64,000 nucleotides of DNA. Origin: Rhizophagus clarus (lineage: Eukaryota > Glomeromycota > Glomeromycetes > Glomerales > Glomeraceae). Below, piece by piece: positions 11,258 to 21,846 of the stretch. The notes beneath the pieces are model-generated. The model ran no database searches, was not told where the DNA came from, and saw only the letters and a list, made by a program, of their open reading frames with translations. A program made the translations under genes and the position numbers. Each line of letters begins with the position of its first letter. Position 1 is the first letter of the stretch. The stretch lies in NCBI GenBank assembly GCA_015698045.1, contig BLAL01000213.1, forward strand, positions 62,001 to 126,000, in the 5' to 3' direction.

Positions 11258-12901
11258 ATGCATGGCTACGAATTTTATGTGAAAACTTTGACCGGAAAAA
11301 CAATTACGCTATATTATAATTCAAGTGACACCATTGATGTAGTTAAATCTAAGATCGAGGATAAAGAAGGCATTCCTCCTGACCAGCAACGTCTTATTTA
11401 TGCTGGTAAGCAACTGGAGGACGAAAAAACTTTACGCGATTACAATATCCTGCATTGTTCTACATTGCATCTTGTACTTAGATTACGAGGTGGGATGTTT
11501 CAAGAAACTAGTGGTCGTAAAGATTTTGATGCATTGCCATCGCTCACACAACATACGCAAACACTTGAAGAACGCTTGCAAGATGGAGTTCATACCGGTA
11601 TCGCTTGCAATTACTGTGATAAGAGTGAATGGAAAGGACCAAGGTTAATATTCACTGTAAATACTGTTTACATTTTTTTCGTCTTACTAATACAATTATA
11701 TTTTTCTTGTGTAAAGATATAAATGTTCAGAATGCCCTGATTACAATTTGTGCTCTGACTGTATCGCAATTTCCAATTTACTTCATGACGTACAACATCA
11801 ATTTCTGAAATTTTCGAATCCCTTAGATCCAAAGGAAGATTCAAAAGAGATTCCAAAAAACTTTACTAATAGCAATATTACCATCTCCCCAATACTTCCA
11901 ACTAAAAAAGAAGATTTGTTAACCTTGTTACGCGAAGAAGAGAAGCGAAGATTTTCACCTGAAATACAAAAACAGTATTATGGAGTTGGGAGCGATCCCA
12001 CAAGTGGCAAAGACTGGATGGATGTTACTGACCAAATGCAACATGAATTGGTCAGAGAATTTGGCTATTCAGATGAGGCAGTACAATTATTACGACGTGC
12101 ACCACAACTTTATCCAGGTAAAGAAACGGATTTTTTTTTCAACCTTTTTCTAATATGTTAAGAGATGTTAATATTATTTCTTTTCATTTAGATGATCCTG
12201 AATTTAGTAAAACTCAAGTATATGTTCGCAACAATATTGCTAATATTGGAAATCTAACAGAAGGAATGACGGCACCAGATTGCCCACTAGTTCCTCTAGA
12301 ATTGACAACATTTAAAGAAATAATACAGAAAGATAAATAAATTAAACAAAAGGATAAATTCTATTCAAAACTCCAGAAAAAAATCCAGAAAATTAAATAT
12401 TTAGCTCAAAGTAGAAAAAAAGTTGATGATACTACTTCACCGACCACAATTTCATTACGGTCACTTTATCAACCGGGACGACCTCTTGTTCTTCTTGGTG
12501 GATCATATACCTGTCCTTTATTCCGATATATATCTCATGTGCTTAATGATATATATAATCTATATCATACAAAAATAGATTTTTACATGATTCAAATTCG
12601 AGAAGCACATGCATCTGATGTTTGGCCTATTGGTAACATTGTATCTATTAAGGAGCATCACACATTATCCGATCGCCTAACCGCAGCACATGAAATGGTC
12701 AAAGAAACCAAATTAGAAATACCTGTATTGTCAGATACAATGGATGATACTTTTTTGAAATTGTACTCACCATGGCCATTCAGATTTTTTGTCATTGTAG
12801 ACGGTGTTTTGAAACTTGTAGGGATGCCAAAAGAGGCACGTTATGATACAACAGATCTAGTTGAATGCTTAGATGCTCTCATAAATGATAAAAAGGATTA
12901 A
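11258..12901 (+). CDS. Copy C: ubiquitin - ZZ zinc finger - deiodinase-like fusion, one in-frame TAA
   Basis: Exons 11258-11643, 11717-12117 and 12192-12901 join in phase (2, then 1). The ATG at 11258 gives Met-His-Gly-Tyr-Glu and then ubiquitin from its first strand. The ubiquitin keeps K11, K27, K29, K33, K48 and L-R-L-R-G-G but has His at position 63. The ZZ finger is complete, with C-x2-[14 protein letters not shown]2-C and the closing H-x3-H. The linker runs into [13 protein letters not shown], a redoxin-type start, then a Lys-rich 33-codon stretch (12325-12423) absent from A and B. That stretch contains the only stop, TAA at 12338-12340; reading stays open from there to 12901. The thioredoxin domain has S-Y-T-C-P (Cys at 12512-12514), E-A-H-A-S-D-V-W and G-M-P-K-E. 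It gives 311 aa if the stop is used and 498 codons if read through. An acceptor at 12422 can skip the stop in phase. Confidence 0.78.
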
Positions 12902-13922
12902 AATATTAAATGATGTATTTTATTTATTTATTTATTTTAAAATATGAGTTACCATTATAGATAGTTACTATGTGTTATTTCATCAAATTTACGTTTTATT
13001 ATTTATGAATTACATGGTCACTCGTATCAAATACAATAAATATAAATATATTATTTAATATGTTATTTTGTGATATCATTCATTAATATTAATATGATTA
13101 GCAGGGAAACATAATAATTAGCGCGATGGACTTGAATTAATTATAGTTTACTCATTTGCTATATGCGTTAATTATAATTATTCCATAATTGTTTAACCTT
13201 TTAATTTATTTTGATGATTCCATTATTTAAATGACAATAAAAATTGTTTGACATTTTAGCCCAGATCGCCGTGGTCCTTTATTAAAATATGGGAATTTGT
13301 ACTACGATTTCTCTAAAATTTATATAGAAATGGCAATCTTTCTATTAACATCTTCCCATCTTATAAGTACAATGTTGTAATATAACCAATCAAAAATCCA
13401 AGTCTGGTTATTTAAAAAGTATTTTGATTCTTTTAATATCATGATCCAATCGTCATGTCTGATATAATCCTAATACTAAGTAAAAATTATTATATCATCG
13501 TTGTACTAAAGTAGATAAAATTCTTTAAATAATAAATTTATTTAAATACTAGAAGATGTCGAGTAACAATAGATATGAATATTTGTTAACCCCACAGTAT
13601 GGTTTTGACGCCAAAAACTAAACGTAAATAGAAGATTATCAAAAAAAGGAGTACTTTGTACTGTTTCAAAAGAAATCTCTGATTACATCACAAAACAAAA
13701 AACCACTGCGGAATGAAATCAAATCAAAGTAAATCACATGATTTCAATTAATGATAAATTATTTTACGCAAAAGTTTTAATTTTATGATGTTTGTAATAC
13801 GTAAGATTAATATGTTTATGTTGATTCAAAAGAACTATTTAAAAACATGACATAACTTTTAATTCCTTTTTTTCTTTCCTGAAAAAAAATTGAAATAAAT
13901 AATTTTGTATATTACGATTATT
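12902..13922. other. Gene-free AT-rich stretch
   Basis: No gene signal. It follows the end of copy C, with possible polyadenylation signals (aataaa) near 13037. Confidence 0.55.
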
Positions 13923-14479
13923 ATGTATAAAAAAATAGCTTTTATATTTATTTTTTTGATATTATGTATAAATAAAGGTACAGTAATAATTTTTTTTTTA
14001 AATTATCGTATTTTACCGGCTTTACATTTTCTTATACGTCTTTCTTATTAGGATCATTTGAACAATTACCATTATTAACATCAGAAAATTTAACAGAATG
14101 TTCAAATTTATTTTTAACAAAAACATCAACAGTAACATCAACAATATATTTTACTTCTGTTACCACTTCAACTATTATTACGTCTTCATTACCTGATTCG
14201 AAATCAGTAAAACCATTATTAGAAAATCCAACATCAGTTACTCCACATGGTGACAATAATAAATCTAAATTATTTAATATAGCGATTATAATTGGATCAT
14301 TATTAACAGGTTGTATTATAAATGCGATTGGTTTCTTAATGTATTGGTGGTACAAAAAGAAATTTGGTTTTATGGTTGAATTATATTTATGTGTTGTAGT
14401 TATGGTTATTATGATGGTTGCAATGTGCGTTGAAGAAATATTATTTGAATTCATGAATATAATTTATACTACTGCTTAA
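13923..14479 (+). CDS. Small predicted secreted/membrane protein, Ser/Thr-rich
   Basis: Two exons, 13923-13977 and 14052-14479, joined at a phase-1 GT-AG intron (GTACAG...TTATTAG, 74 nt), give 160 aa. Exon 1 alone encodes a signal peptide: M-Y-K-K followed by an unbroken hydrophobic run (A-F-I-F-I-F-L-I-L-C). The next 70 residues are Ser/Thr-rich (T-S-T-V-T-S-T, T-T-S-T-I-I-T-S-S) and probably O-glycosylated. A hydrophobic segment (about 95-118) follows, then W-W-Y-K-K-K, a basic stop-transfer, then a second hydrophobic stretch near the C-terminus. No family is recognised. It resembles a single-pass mucin-like surface protein or a small effector-type protein. The minus-strand ORF over the same DNA is low-complexity and rejected. 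Uncertainty: a 160-residue protein with no homologue could be chance, but the signal peptide, intron phase and stop-transfer agree. Confidence 0.6.
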
Positions 14480-17400
14480 ATTTGTCAGTCGTTTTGTTGA
14501 TCATTATTTAATTACTGGATCATTATCGAATGCAGATTAATTTATATTGTATATTTATGAAAATATTTCCTTTTAATAAAAATAGGGTCGAAAATGACAC
14601 AATAATATTTTTTTTTTTTTTTAAAAAAGAAATTCTCATTTAATAGCTTTTATCAGAAAAACATTCATTTGTCTTCCTTTCTCCATCACTTTGCGTGATA
14701 GAAAATATTTGACAATTAGATAATCTAAAACGCGTCTGCAGATCAAGGTTTATCTTTTATATGTCAATAAAGAAAGTATCACAACTTGATACTGATATTC
14801 ATAAATCATAACTTTACTCAGTTTTACAACCATTTTTAGATATGAAAACTAAGAAATCACATACACTACAATATATAATTTATTGGAAGACCATGATTCT
14901 TATCACCTTCATATAACTTTCCATACATTGTAATATATCCATTCTTAAAAAGGATTCTTAAGTTCTCTTTTAGTATTTTTCTAAATATCACAAATATGAG
15001 AGCACCACATTTCTGGTGTTTTGTAATCACCTTTATTACATAAAAGAGATAATGCATCAACGATTCTTCTATATTTTTCAAAGTTTACATTATTATAGTT
15101 TATTCCAACTAGCTTAGAATATCTAAATCCATATTATAATGATTTTTAGTAATATAGTTGATTTATAGCATTTTTAGTGAATTCTAGCAATTCCTTAGCA
15201 AGTTATACTAGATAATATCACCATTCAAATTTAGATTTTAATCCTTATACTGTACTGTGCAATATGATTCATTCATTTTTCTGTAGAGCTAGAGTGATAT
15301 AGGCAATATGATATATGTTATACAATAAACCAATTTAGCCAAAAGGTGCTGTGAATCTTGAAACTGTATGTTTGTAATCAAATAAAAATGAATTTGGATT
15401 TACTAGCATGTAGTTTTACAAATCAGTTACAAATCAACTAATCATTATAGTTAAGTGTTAATTTATGATACAATACTTCATAATGAATGAATTATCAGTG
15501 AAATTTATTACACATTTATACATATCAAATAAATAAATAAATATTAGAATACATTTTTTTTTAAATGGCTGAAGCTGAACAAGCTTGTTCAAGCTCATCA
15601 AACTTTTCATGTTAAATTTCAGTCATTATGTATTTAGTTTTATCTATAGTTGGATTTAAAACATATGATAGAAGAATAAATCTAATCTGAGTTATTTTTC
15701 CTTTACTTATACTATTAAAAAGTTGCAGCTATTACATTATATGATACTATTCAGGAGGGATATGAATAAAATTTACCTTGAAATATTGCCTGTAACAATT
15801 TCTGAACCAAGATTCATTTGTAACCAGAAGTTAGACATAGTCTGTCACATTCAATGCTTCAAAAACAGCAAAATAAAGAGAAGCAATAGCATAATTGGAA
15901 TTTTCTGATATCTACATTATATGAAGAATACCAAAAGCTTTTTCTTCTTTGTCTACAACACTTGCTTCCAAATCTTCAAGTACAAAGTTTTTAGGTTTGA
16001 ATGAAAATATTAATTGTTAATCAAACCATATAGTAGGGTAATATTACTGTCGTATTTTATTGATTTCATTGATTAAAGATGTCTTCATATAACCAATGAA
16101 CCATTTTTTGTTTATGTTATTACTATTAGGAGAAATTTCTTCTTATTTTTTTTGCATATTCAATGTATTTATTTTTTAAATCAATAGAAACAGAAAAATA
16201 AGTAGAGACCATTTTTCCAGTAGTAAGACCTATAGCCTTTCTTACTTTAAAGATATTGATTTCATCCAAATTGTTAAATTCTTTGTAAAAATAAAAACTA
16301 TTTTGACAAGTATTTTCAGAAAGGTTTACTTTTTTGAAGTCATATAAAGGAGTTAAAAATTTATTCAAGCATAATTTACAATCATTGTTATTGAAAATAC
16401 AAAATACAGCATCATGCCAAAGTATTTTTTATACTTAGCTTATTTTTGATTTTTTTTTATATTTTTTATATAAACTTAAATGAATTTTATCTGTTAAAAT
16501 GCTTGGTAATCCATTTAATTTAGCATATCAATCCAAATATTCAGAGATTAATATTTTTATATTAAACTTGGTTATTTTTTTTTTATAGTATAATTGTAAA
16601 CAATTTAAATCCTTTTTTTCTATTAATTTAGATAAAAAGCTATTTAATACTTTTTATCATATTTTTAAAAAATAATTAGATCATCTTTTACATTTATAGA
16701 ATAAAGAAAACTATCAAATTTATGTTATTTATATTTAATAAAATAAAATTTGATTTTATATATATCTATCTTTTATTTCTTTATTATTATAATCTAATTC
16801 ATATAATAAGCAAATGATTTCTTTTAAAGCTTTACATAATATTTTATCAGTAATTTTATAATAATCAAAATTTTTACTATTATATTTTTTATATAGATTA
16901 AAATATTAATTTAATATCTTTTTAAAAATAGAATCAATTATAAGTTGGATTAGTTTTATTTGCTTGAAGCATAACTAGAGTATTTAATTAACAAAAAAAG
17001 TCTTAATTAATAATTTGATTAATCACATAAATATACGATTGATCAAAATTAATTTACCAGATTCTTTTTTTGATTCTTTTTCTGATTCTTTTTAATCAAA
17101 TAATAATATACACACAATATTTTCATTAAATTTTCATATAGCACTTAATAATAGTATTAACAAAAAGAATAATTAGTATTATATTCAATTGGATGAAAAT
17201 GATAAGAATAAGAATGCTTGAAAGTTTTTTAAAAAAATAATAAATATGATACTGATTTTTTTTTTAATAGCATTGTATAAAAAAAAATTTAATCCTTACC
17301 TTTTATACATAAGTATATAATTTTTAAATATGTAATACTAAAATAGGATTATATCTGAAAAACAATAAAATCCTTTTTCTAAGATAATATTAGTTTAAAA

Positions 17401-18021
17401 CCTATTACAATTTTTTTTAAAAATAATTTGTATCATGTCTTTATTTTTATGTTTTTTTTTTAAAAGATCATATAACTATAGTTATTTCTAAAATTCAATT
17501 AGCAACTCTGAAATCTGAAATTATTAAATTACATAAATACGTAATTAAATCTGTAATTATATACTCCAAAATTCTAAAATTTGTATAATAGTACTGAAGT
17601 ATGAATATTTTCAGATCCAGTAATCTGATTTTAATGATTTTACTCTTATTCGATTCATCTCATTAAGACGTATCTAATAATATATATTGCAGCTTTCTAG
17701 TATCAATATCGACAGTAATGATACCAGGCAAAACTGAAATATTTAGTCATATAATGAAACTGAATTTATTTCATCGATGTACATCAATTTACAAAATTCT
17801 AAAATGTTTTGTCACATGACTAAATCAATGTCAAAACTGAAATTAGATAATTAAAGATAATTAACAAACATATCTGAATTGAAAAAAAAATATGATCCAA
17901 TCCTTATTTCAGATAACTATATATGCTGTTAAAGTCATGTTAATGCGTAATTTTTGTTATTTTGCTATTTCATAAATCGTAATAGTTTATTATAAAAAAA
18001 TAGTCTATTTTATAAAAAAAA
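14480..18021. other. Very AT-rich stretch with unrecognised decayed coding-like fragments
   Basis: Short minus-strand fragments (14866-15081, 15900-16000 and 16126-16368) look coding-like (for example L-T-T-G-K-M-V-S-T-Y-F-S) but are broken by stops, and I do not recognise the family. They may be one decayed mobile-element gene. The rest is simple AT-rich DNA. One copy of the dispersed GATTCATCT motif lies at 17652. Confidence 0.45.
17652..17675. repeat. Dispersed palindromic motif, copy 1
   Basis: GATTCATCTCATTAAGACG followed by TATCT; matches the motifs at 20941, 23337 and 23487. Confidence 0.55.
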
Positions 18022-18281
18022 ATGAGTACTCCAACTTTTCAACAAAAGAAAAAAAGTAGCCATTCTCAAAACGAAGTATGAAAACATTATAAGAAGAAAC
18101 TGCTTAAGTCTACTGATCATTTTTCAACCAAATATAATTATTGTAAGACACATTGATCTTACGATCATCTAAACGAGCTAGAAGATCATTTGGCAAATTA
18201 CTGTAAAGAAGTTCCAAATATTGTTCATTCCTTCTATTTAGATGTAGTTTTTGCATGAGATTTCGGAAAGGAAGATACTAT
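18022..18281 (+). pseudogene. BED-type zinc-finger remnant (transposase-like), interrupted by the CACTA-like element
   Basis: The plus strand from ATG-AGT-ACT-CCA reads a BED-finger pattern: Q-N-E-V followed by a stop where W is expected, then K-H-Y-K-K, Y-N-Y-C-K, another stop, and L-E-D-H-L-A-N-Y-C-K-E-V-P. The C-x2-C position and H-L-A-x2-C spacing are typical of fungal BED fingers on hAT-like transposases. In-frame stops show it is dead. It ends where the CACTA-like element starts, and coding-like sequence (T-E-V-L-T-V-type) resumes beyond 20653, so the element probably inserted into it. Confidence 0.55.
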
Positions 18282-18689
18282 CACTAGTCAAAAAAGAACA
18301 ATTCAGCCTAAATTTGACCAGGTTGAATATAGGTCGAATGACAATCTAACTTATGTCAAATTAAGGCCAATTGTTTTGGCGCATTTAGGATGCCAATCGT
18401 CTCAAATTTGAAAAGAAAAATTTGACCTATATTAGGATATTTACATATTTATTCGACCTAAAAAAAAACTATATTCGACTACTATATATAATCCAAATAT
18501 TATTGATAAATAGGTCAAACTAGAGATTTTTTAAGGCCGAATAATAGTAGTTTTATTAACAGCTACATTTTATTAATAGTTACATATTATACATATAAAA
18601 TTCTATCTAATATCTATCTATATATTATCATTCTCATCCATCCATCCGTCTGCCATCCATCTACAACCACTATCTATTAAGACCCATGT

Positions 18690-20110
18690 GGCAAAGAAAA
18701 ACACGTTTATAGTTCAAAGCCAGACCAATTTTCTAAAAAAAAATGAAAAGAAAAAAAATGTTAATATTTTTTAGGTAAAAACTGAAGGCTGTTGATAGTG
18801 GCCTAAGGTATACTTACATAGAGCTTTATGATCGCTTTTTTTGTGACTATTCTTCTATGAAACTTTATCTGGTTTCAGTGGAGCCAATTTTCCTATAAAA
18901 AGAAAAAAAATGAATATTAGTATAATATTCGTTGAAATAATACGAAAAAATTAAAAAACATTTTTACTTGCAGGTATTCCATCAGAGACTTGAGAAATTA
19001 TCTAAAAAAAAATGATCAATGAGTAATGATCGTTAAAATAAAAGTGAAAAAAAAATCATTTTTTTACTTACTAAAATCCAAGTCCAAACTTTCGAGATAA
19101 TCACCACTGAATCGCCTAAAAAAAAAGAAATAAAATAAAATGAACTGTTAGCAATAGTTTGTTAAAATAAAAGTGAAAAGAAAAATTTGTTTTTTTTCGT
19201 TTACCAATATCCAATCGATCCTAAGAGAAATTTGAAAACGCCTAAAAAAAAAGAAAAAAAAGCGAACGTTAGCAATGTTCGTTAAATTACAAAAAAAAAA
19301 TTATTTTTTTTTTTACTTTGCCGAATACTGCATCCAAATGTTCGAGAAACTGGTCATCTAAAAAAGAATAATAATGAAATGTTAATAATCATTGCAAAAA
19401 GAAATAAAAAAAGGACGTTTGTCTACCAGATTGCTTACTAAATTTCCACCGTCCAATTCCTTACTGAGATCCTATGTGTTCTCTATTCATACGCCAAGAA
19501 TCTGAAGAACTAATCGCCTAAAAAAAAGAAAAAAAAAAAGAATTTAAGTATAGTTCCATTAAAGAAGGAACTAAAAAAATTGATTAAAAAAAGATAAGAA
19601 TCTCACTGAAATTCTGAGTCTAGAGGTCAGTTTCCTATAGAAAGAAAGACAAACCGTAAGTTTCGTTAGAAAAAAAAAAGAAAATGATTAAAAAAAAACA
19701 AACTTAACTGTCAAAATTCCACGTAAGGTTCAGTTTCCTAAAAGAAAGAAAAACAAAACGTAAGTTTCGTTAATGAGTAATTAAAAGAAGCTTTTTGTGT
19801 CCAAAGGTCGATTGCCTAAAAAAGAAAGAAAACTGAATGTTAAGTGACGTTTCATTAAATCGAATAATATAAAAACCACTCCCTCTTCCTCTCTCACCGA
19901 AATGCTCCAAAGAGTCGAAGAGCCACAAAAAAAGAAATGACTCAATAAGTTACAGATGTTCAGATATCCTGAAAAGCCAACCAGTTGTCTATAAAAGAAA
20001 AAAACAAACTATTAACAAAGTTTGTTAAAAAATTAAAGAAAAATAAGTTCCTCCATCGAGTTCCAAGAAAGAGATCCGAGAGAATGCCTAAAAAAAAGAA
20101 AGAAAATGAA
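18690..20110 (-). repeat. Tandem array of exon-like segments separated by intron-like spacers
   Basis: Read on the minus strand, about 12 units of 90-160 bp alternate a short non-repetitive segment with an A/T spacer. Segments such as 18818-18892, 18972-19001, 19072-19115 and 19205-19241 are preceded by T-run-AG and followed by GTAAGT, GCAAGT or GTAAAC. The spacers share a small imperfect hairpin (ACGTTAGCAATGTTCGTTA-like). The array looks like an exon plus intron duplicated many times. Whether it is spliced is unknown; no long frame was joined by eye. Confidence 0.5.
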
Positions 20111-20127
20111 CTGTTAGAAACCGTTTG

Positions 20128-20440
20128 TTAAATAAAAGTAATTGGAAGAAAAAAAGAAAAACTTACTTGAAGTTTCGTGTTTAAGAAGACCAAAATAACT
20201 ACGTAAAAATCAGACGTTTCATAAAGGTTTTTTTTTAATAGAAGGTCGAGAGAAGTGGGAAAAGAGAAAGAGGGGAAAAGGGAAAGGGAAAGGAAAAGAC
20301 GAAGGAAAGAAAAAAGACGAAAGAAAGGAAAAGATAAAGGACAGGAAAGGACAAAAAGATGTGAAAAACGAAAGAGAGGGGAGGGCAAGGAAAAAGGGAA
20401 TGGCGAAGGAAAAAAGGAAAAAGTTTCGTTAAAAGTTTAA
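20128..20440. repeat. Purine-rich low-complexity tract
   Basis: A long GA-rich run (GGAAAAG/GAAAGG) inside the CACTA-like element. Open frames on both strands here are low-complexity artefacts. Confidence 0.7.
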
Positions 20441-20765
20441 AAAAAGTATAAAGATCTTTTTTAAACTTTGATTACGTGACACATGACGCAAGTTCACGCG
20501 ACACACAATTAATATTAGATTCGGCTATGATTTAACAAAGGTCGAATATATGTATAATCATTGATCATTACTAATTGTGGTCGAATAATTTTAATTTTGA
20601 TTAAATATAGACCGAATTTCATTAAGGCCGAATATTTCTTTTTTGACTAGTGCGGTAAAAAACAGATAGAAACTGAGGACTCTTTGCTCACAGATGTCAT
20701 AAAAGAGGTGCCGATGATGGGTTCAAAGACCAAAACGTCTACAGAAGTTCTTACTGTTCAATAAG

Positions 20766-21078
20766 TGTACAGAGGACCCTGAACTATATATAAATAGTTC
20801 AGGGGATTGAGTTTGCTTATTGATCATATAAAATTTTTAAAAAGTTGCTTATTTCAGGAGTATTTTTGAAAATTTCTTATCCTACATACCCCTGTATTTA
20901 AAGAATCTACTGATTGGATTTTATGAAATTTATATCATTGGATTCATCTTAATGAGACGAATCTAATGATATAAATTTTATTTTGATAGCATTAATATTG
21001 ACTAAGATATCCTAAATTGAAAATTTTACTATACATCATATCTGACCTAAATGAGAAATGTTTGGGGTCCTGTGTACA
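20766..21078. mobile_element. Short inverted-repeat element, 313 bp
   Basis: Left end TGTACAGAGGACCCTGAAC; right end, reverse-complemented, TGTACACAGGACCCCAAAC. The interior carries the large palindrome at 20926-20978. No ORF and no clear target duplication. Confidence 0.6.
20926..20978. repeat. Large palindrome with the dispersed GATTCATCTT motif, copy 2
   Basis: Left arm AAATTTATATCATTGGATTC pairs with right arm GAATCTAATGATATAAATTT around a short centre; only one mismatch in the 20-base arms. Confidence 0.75.
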
Positions 21079-21838
21079 GAAAACAAGTAAAAAGAGTCAT
21101 CCAAGTAATAAGAAACAAGTTCTAGTAAAGTATCTTTTTAGAATATTATCAAAGCTTTTAATTTTTTCTCACTGAGTTTTATTAATAGTGCAGTTCTTCT
21201 TTTATGTAACATAGTGCAGTTGCAGTTATATTTTGCATTGTGCCTATTTTTAAGCTGTTTTATTTTAGAAGTATAGGGTGTTTTTTCTTTTAGTTTACCC
21301 TGAAGGTTTCATTTGTATTTTCTTTTTGTTTATTTTTTTGGTACACAAATTTTTATTGATTAATTTTGAAAGGATGGAGTTTGCATGAGGGTGCTTCCAG
21401 GTAGACTGAAGGGCCTAGTATACATTATTCCCTCTTCAATGGAATTGCACTATGGTGAATTAGTATGTATAGTACGGCTGCATATTTTAACAAAGGGTCA
21501 TAGTGTCCCATGAGGTAGACATCGCTGTATCTTAAGTACTTCGTCAAGAGATAGCATATTGATGATTTTTTAGTTGTTAGCTGTCTTATCATAGAGGTTA
21601 AATAGTGTGGCAATACGAGTTCTGAAACCATTGTATTCATTTTTAACAAAAGAATAAAAAAAAAAAAAAAAAATACTATCAATAATTACTTAACTTTGTG
21701 TAATTATCATATGAGTGCATTTATAGAGGATGGTCCAATATACCTAGGATTTAGAATTGCTTGCATGTGCAGAACATGAAAGGGGTGCACTTAGTACTAA
21801 GTTCCCAACTTGGGACCAAGCCATAGTGTGCATATAGA
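21079..21838. other. Gene-free AT-rich stretch
   Basis: No gene. The minus-strand ORF at 21425-21682 begins in a poly-T run and has no domain pattern. Confidence 0.5.
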
Positions 21839-21846
21839 AAGGTAAT

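Larger units (their letters stand above)
18282..20652. mobile_element. CACTA-like DNA transposon, about 2.37 kb, non-autonomous
   Basis: The ends are inverted repeats: left CACTAGTCAAAAAAGAAC, right (reverse complement) CACTAGTCAAAAAAGAAA, and similarity continues inward (left ATTCAGCCTAAAT, right ATTCGGCCTTAAT). Starting with CACTA and carrying many subterminal copies of a short motif (AGGTCGAAT, GGCCGAAT or ATTCGACCT at both ends, within 300 bp left and 140 bp right) are hallmarks of the CACTA/EnSpm superfamily. The expected 3-bp target duplication is not visible (TAT left, CGG right). No transposase is present; the interior is the repeat array described separately. Confidence 0.75.

Noticed and set aside
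14032-14454. 140-aa minus-strand ORF, Ile/Thr/Asn-rich
   Set aside because: Low-complexity antisense of the plus-strand secreted protein, which has a signal peptide, intron and stop-transfer.
20128-20440. Overlapping Phe/Ser-rich and Lys/Arg/Glu-rich ORFs
   Set aside because: Both come from a purine-rich simple tract inside the transposon.
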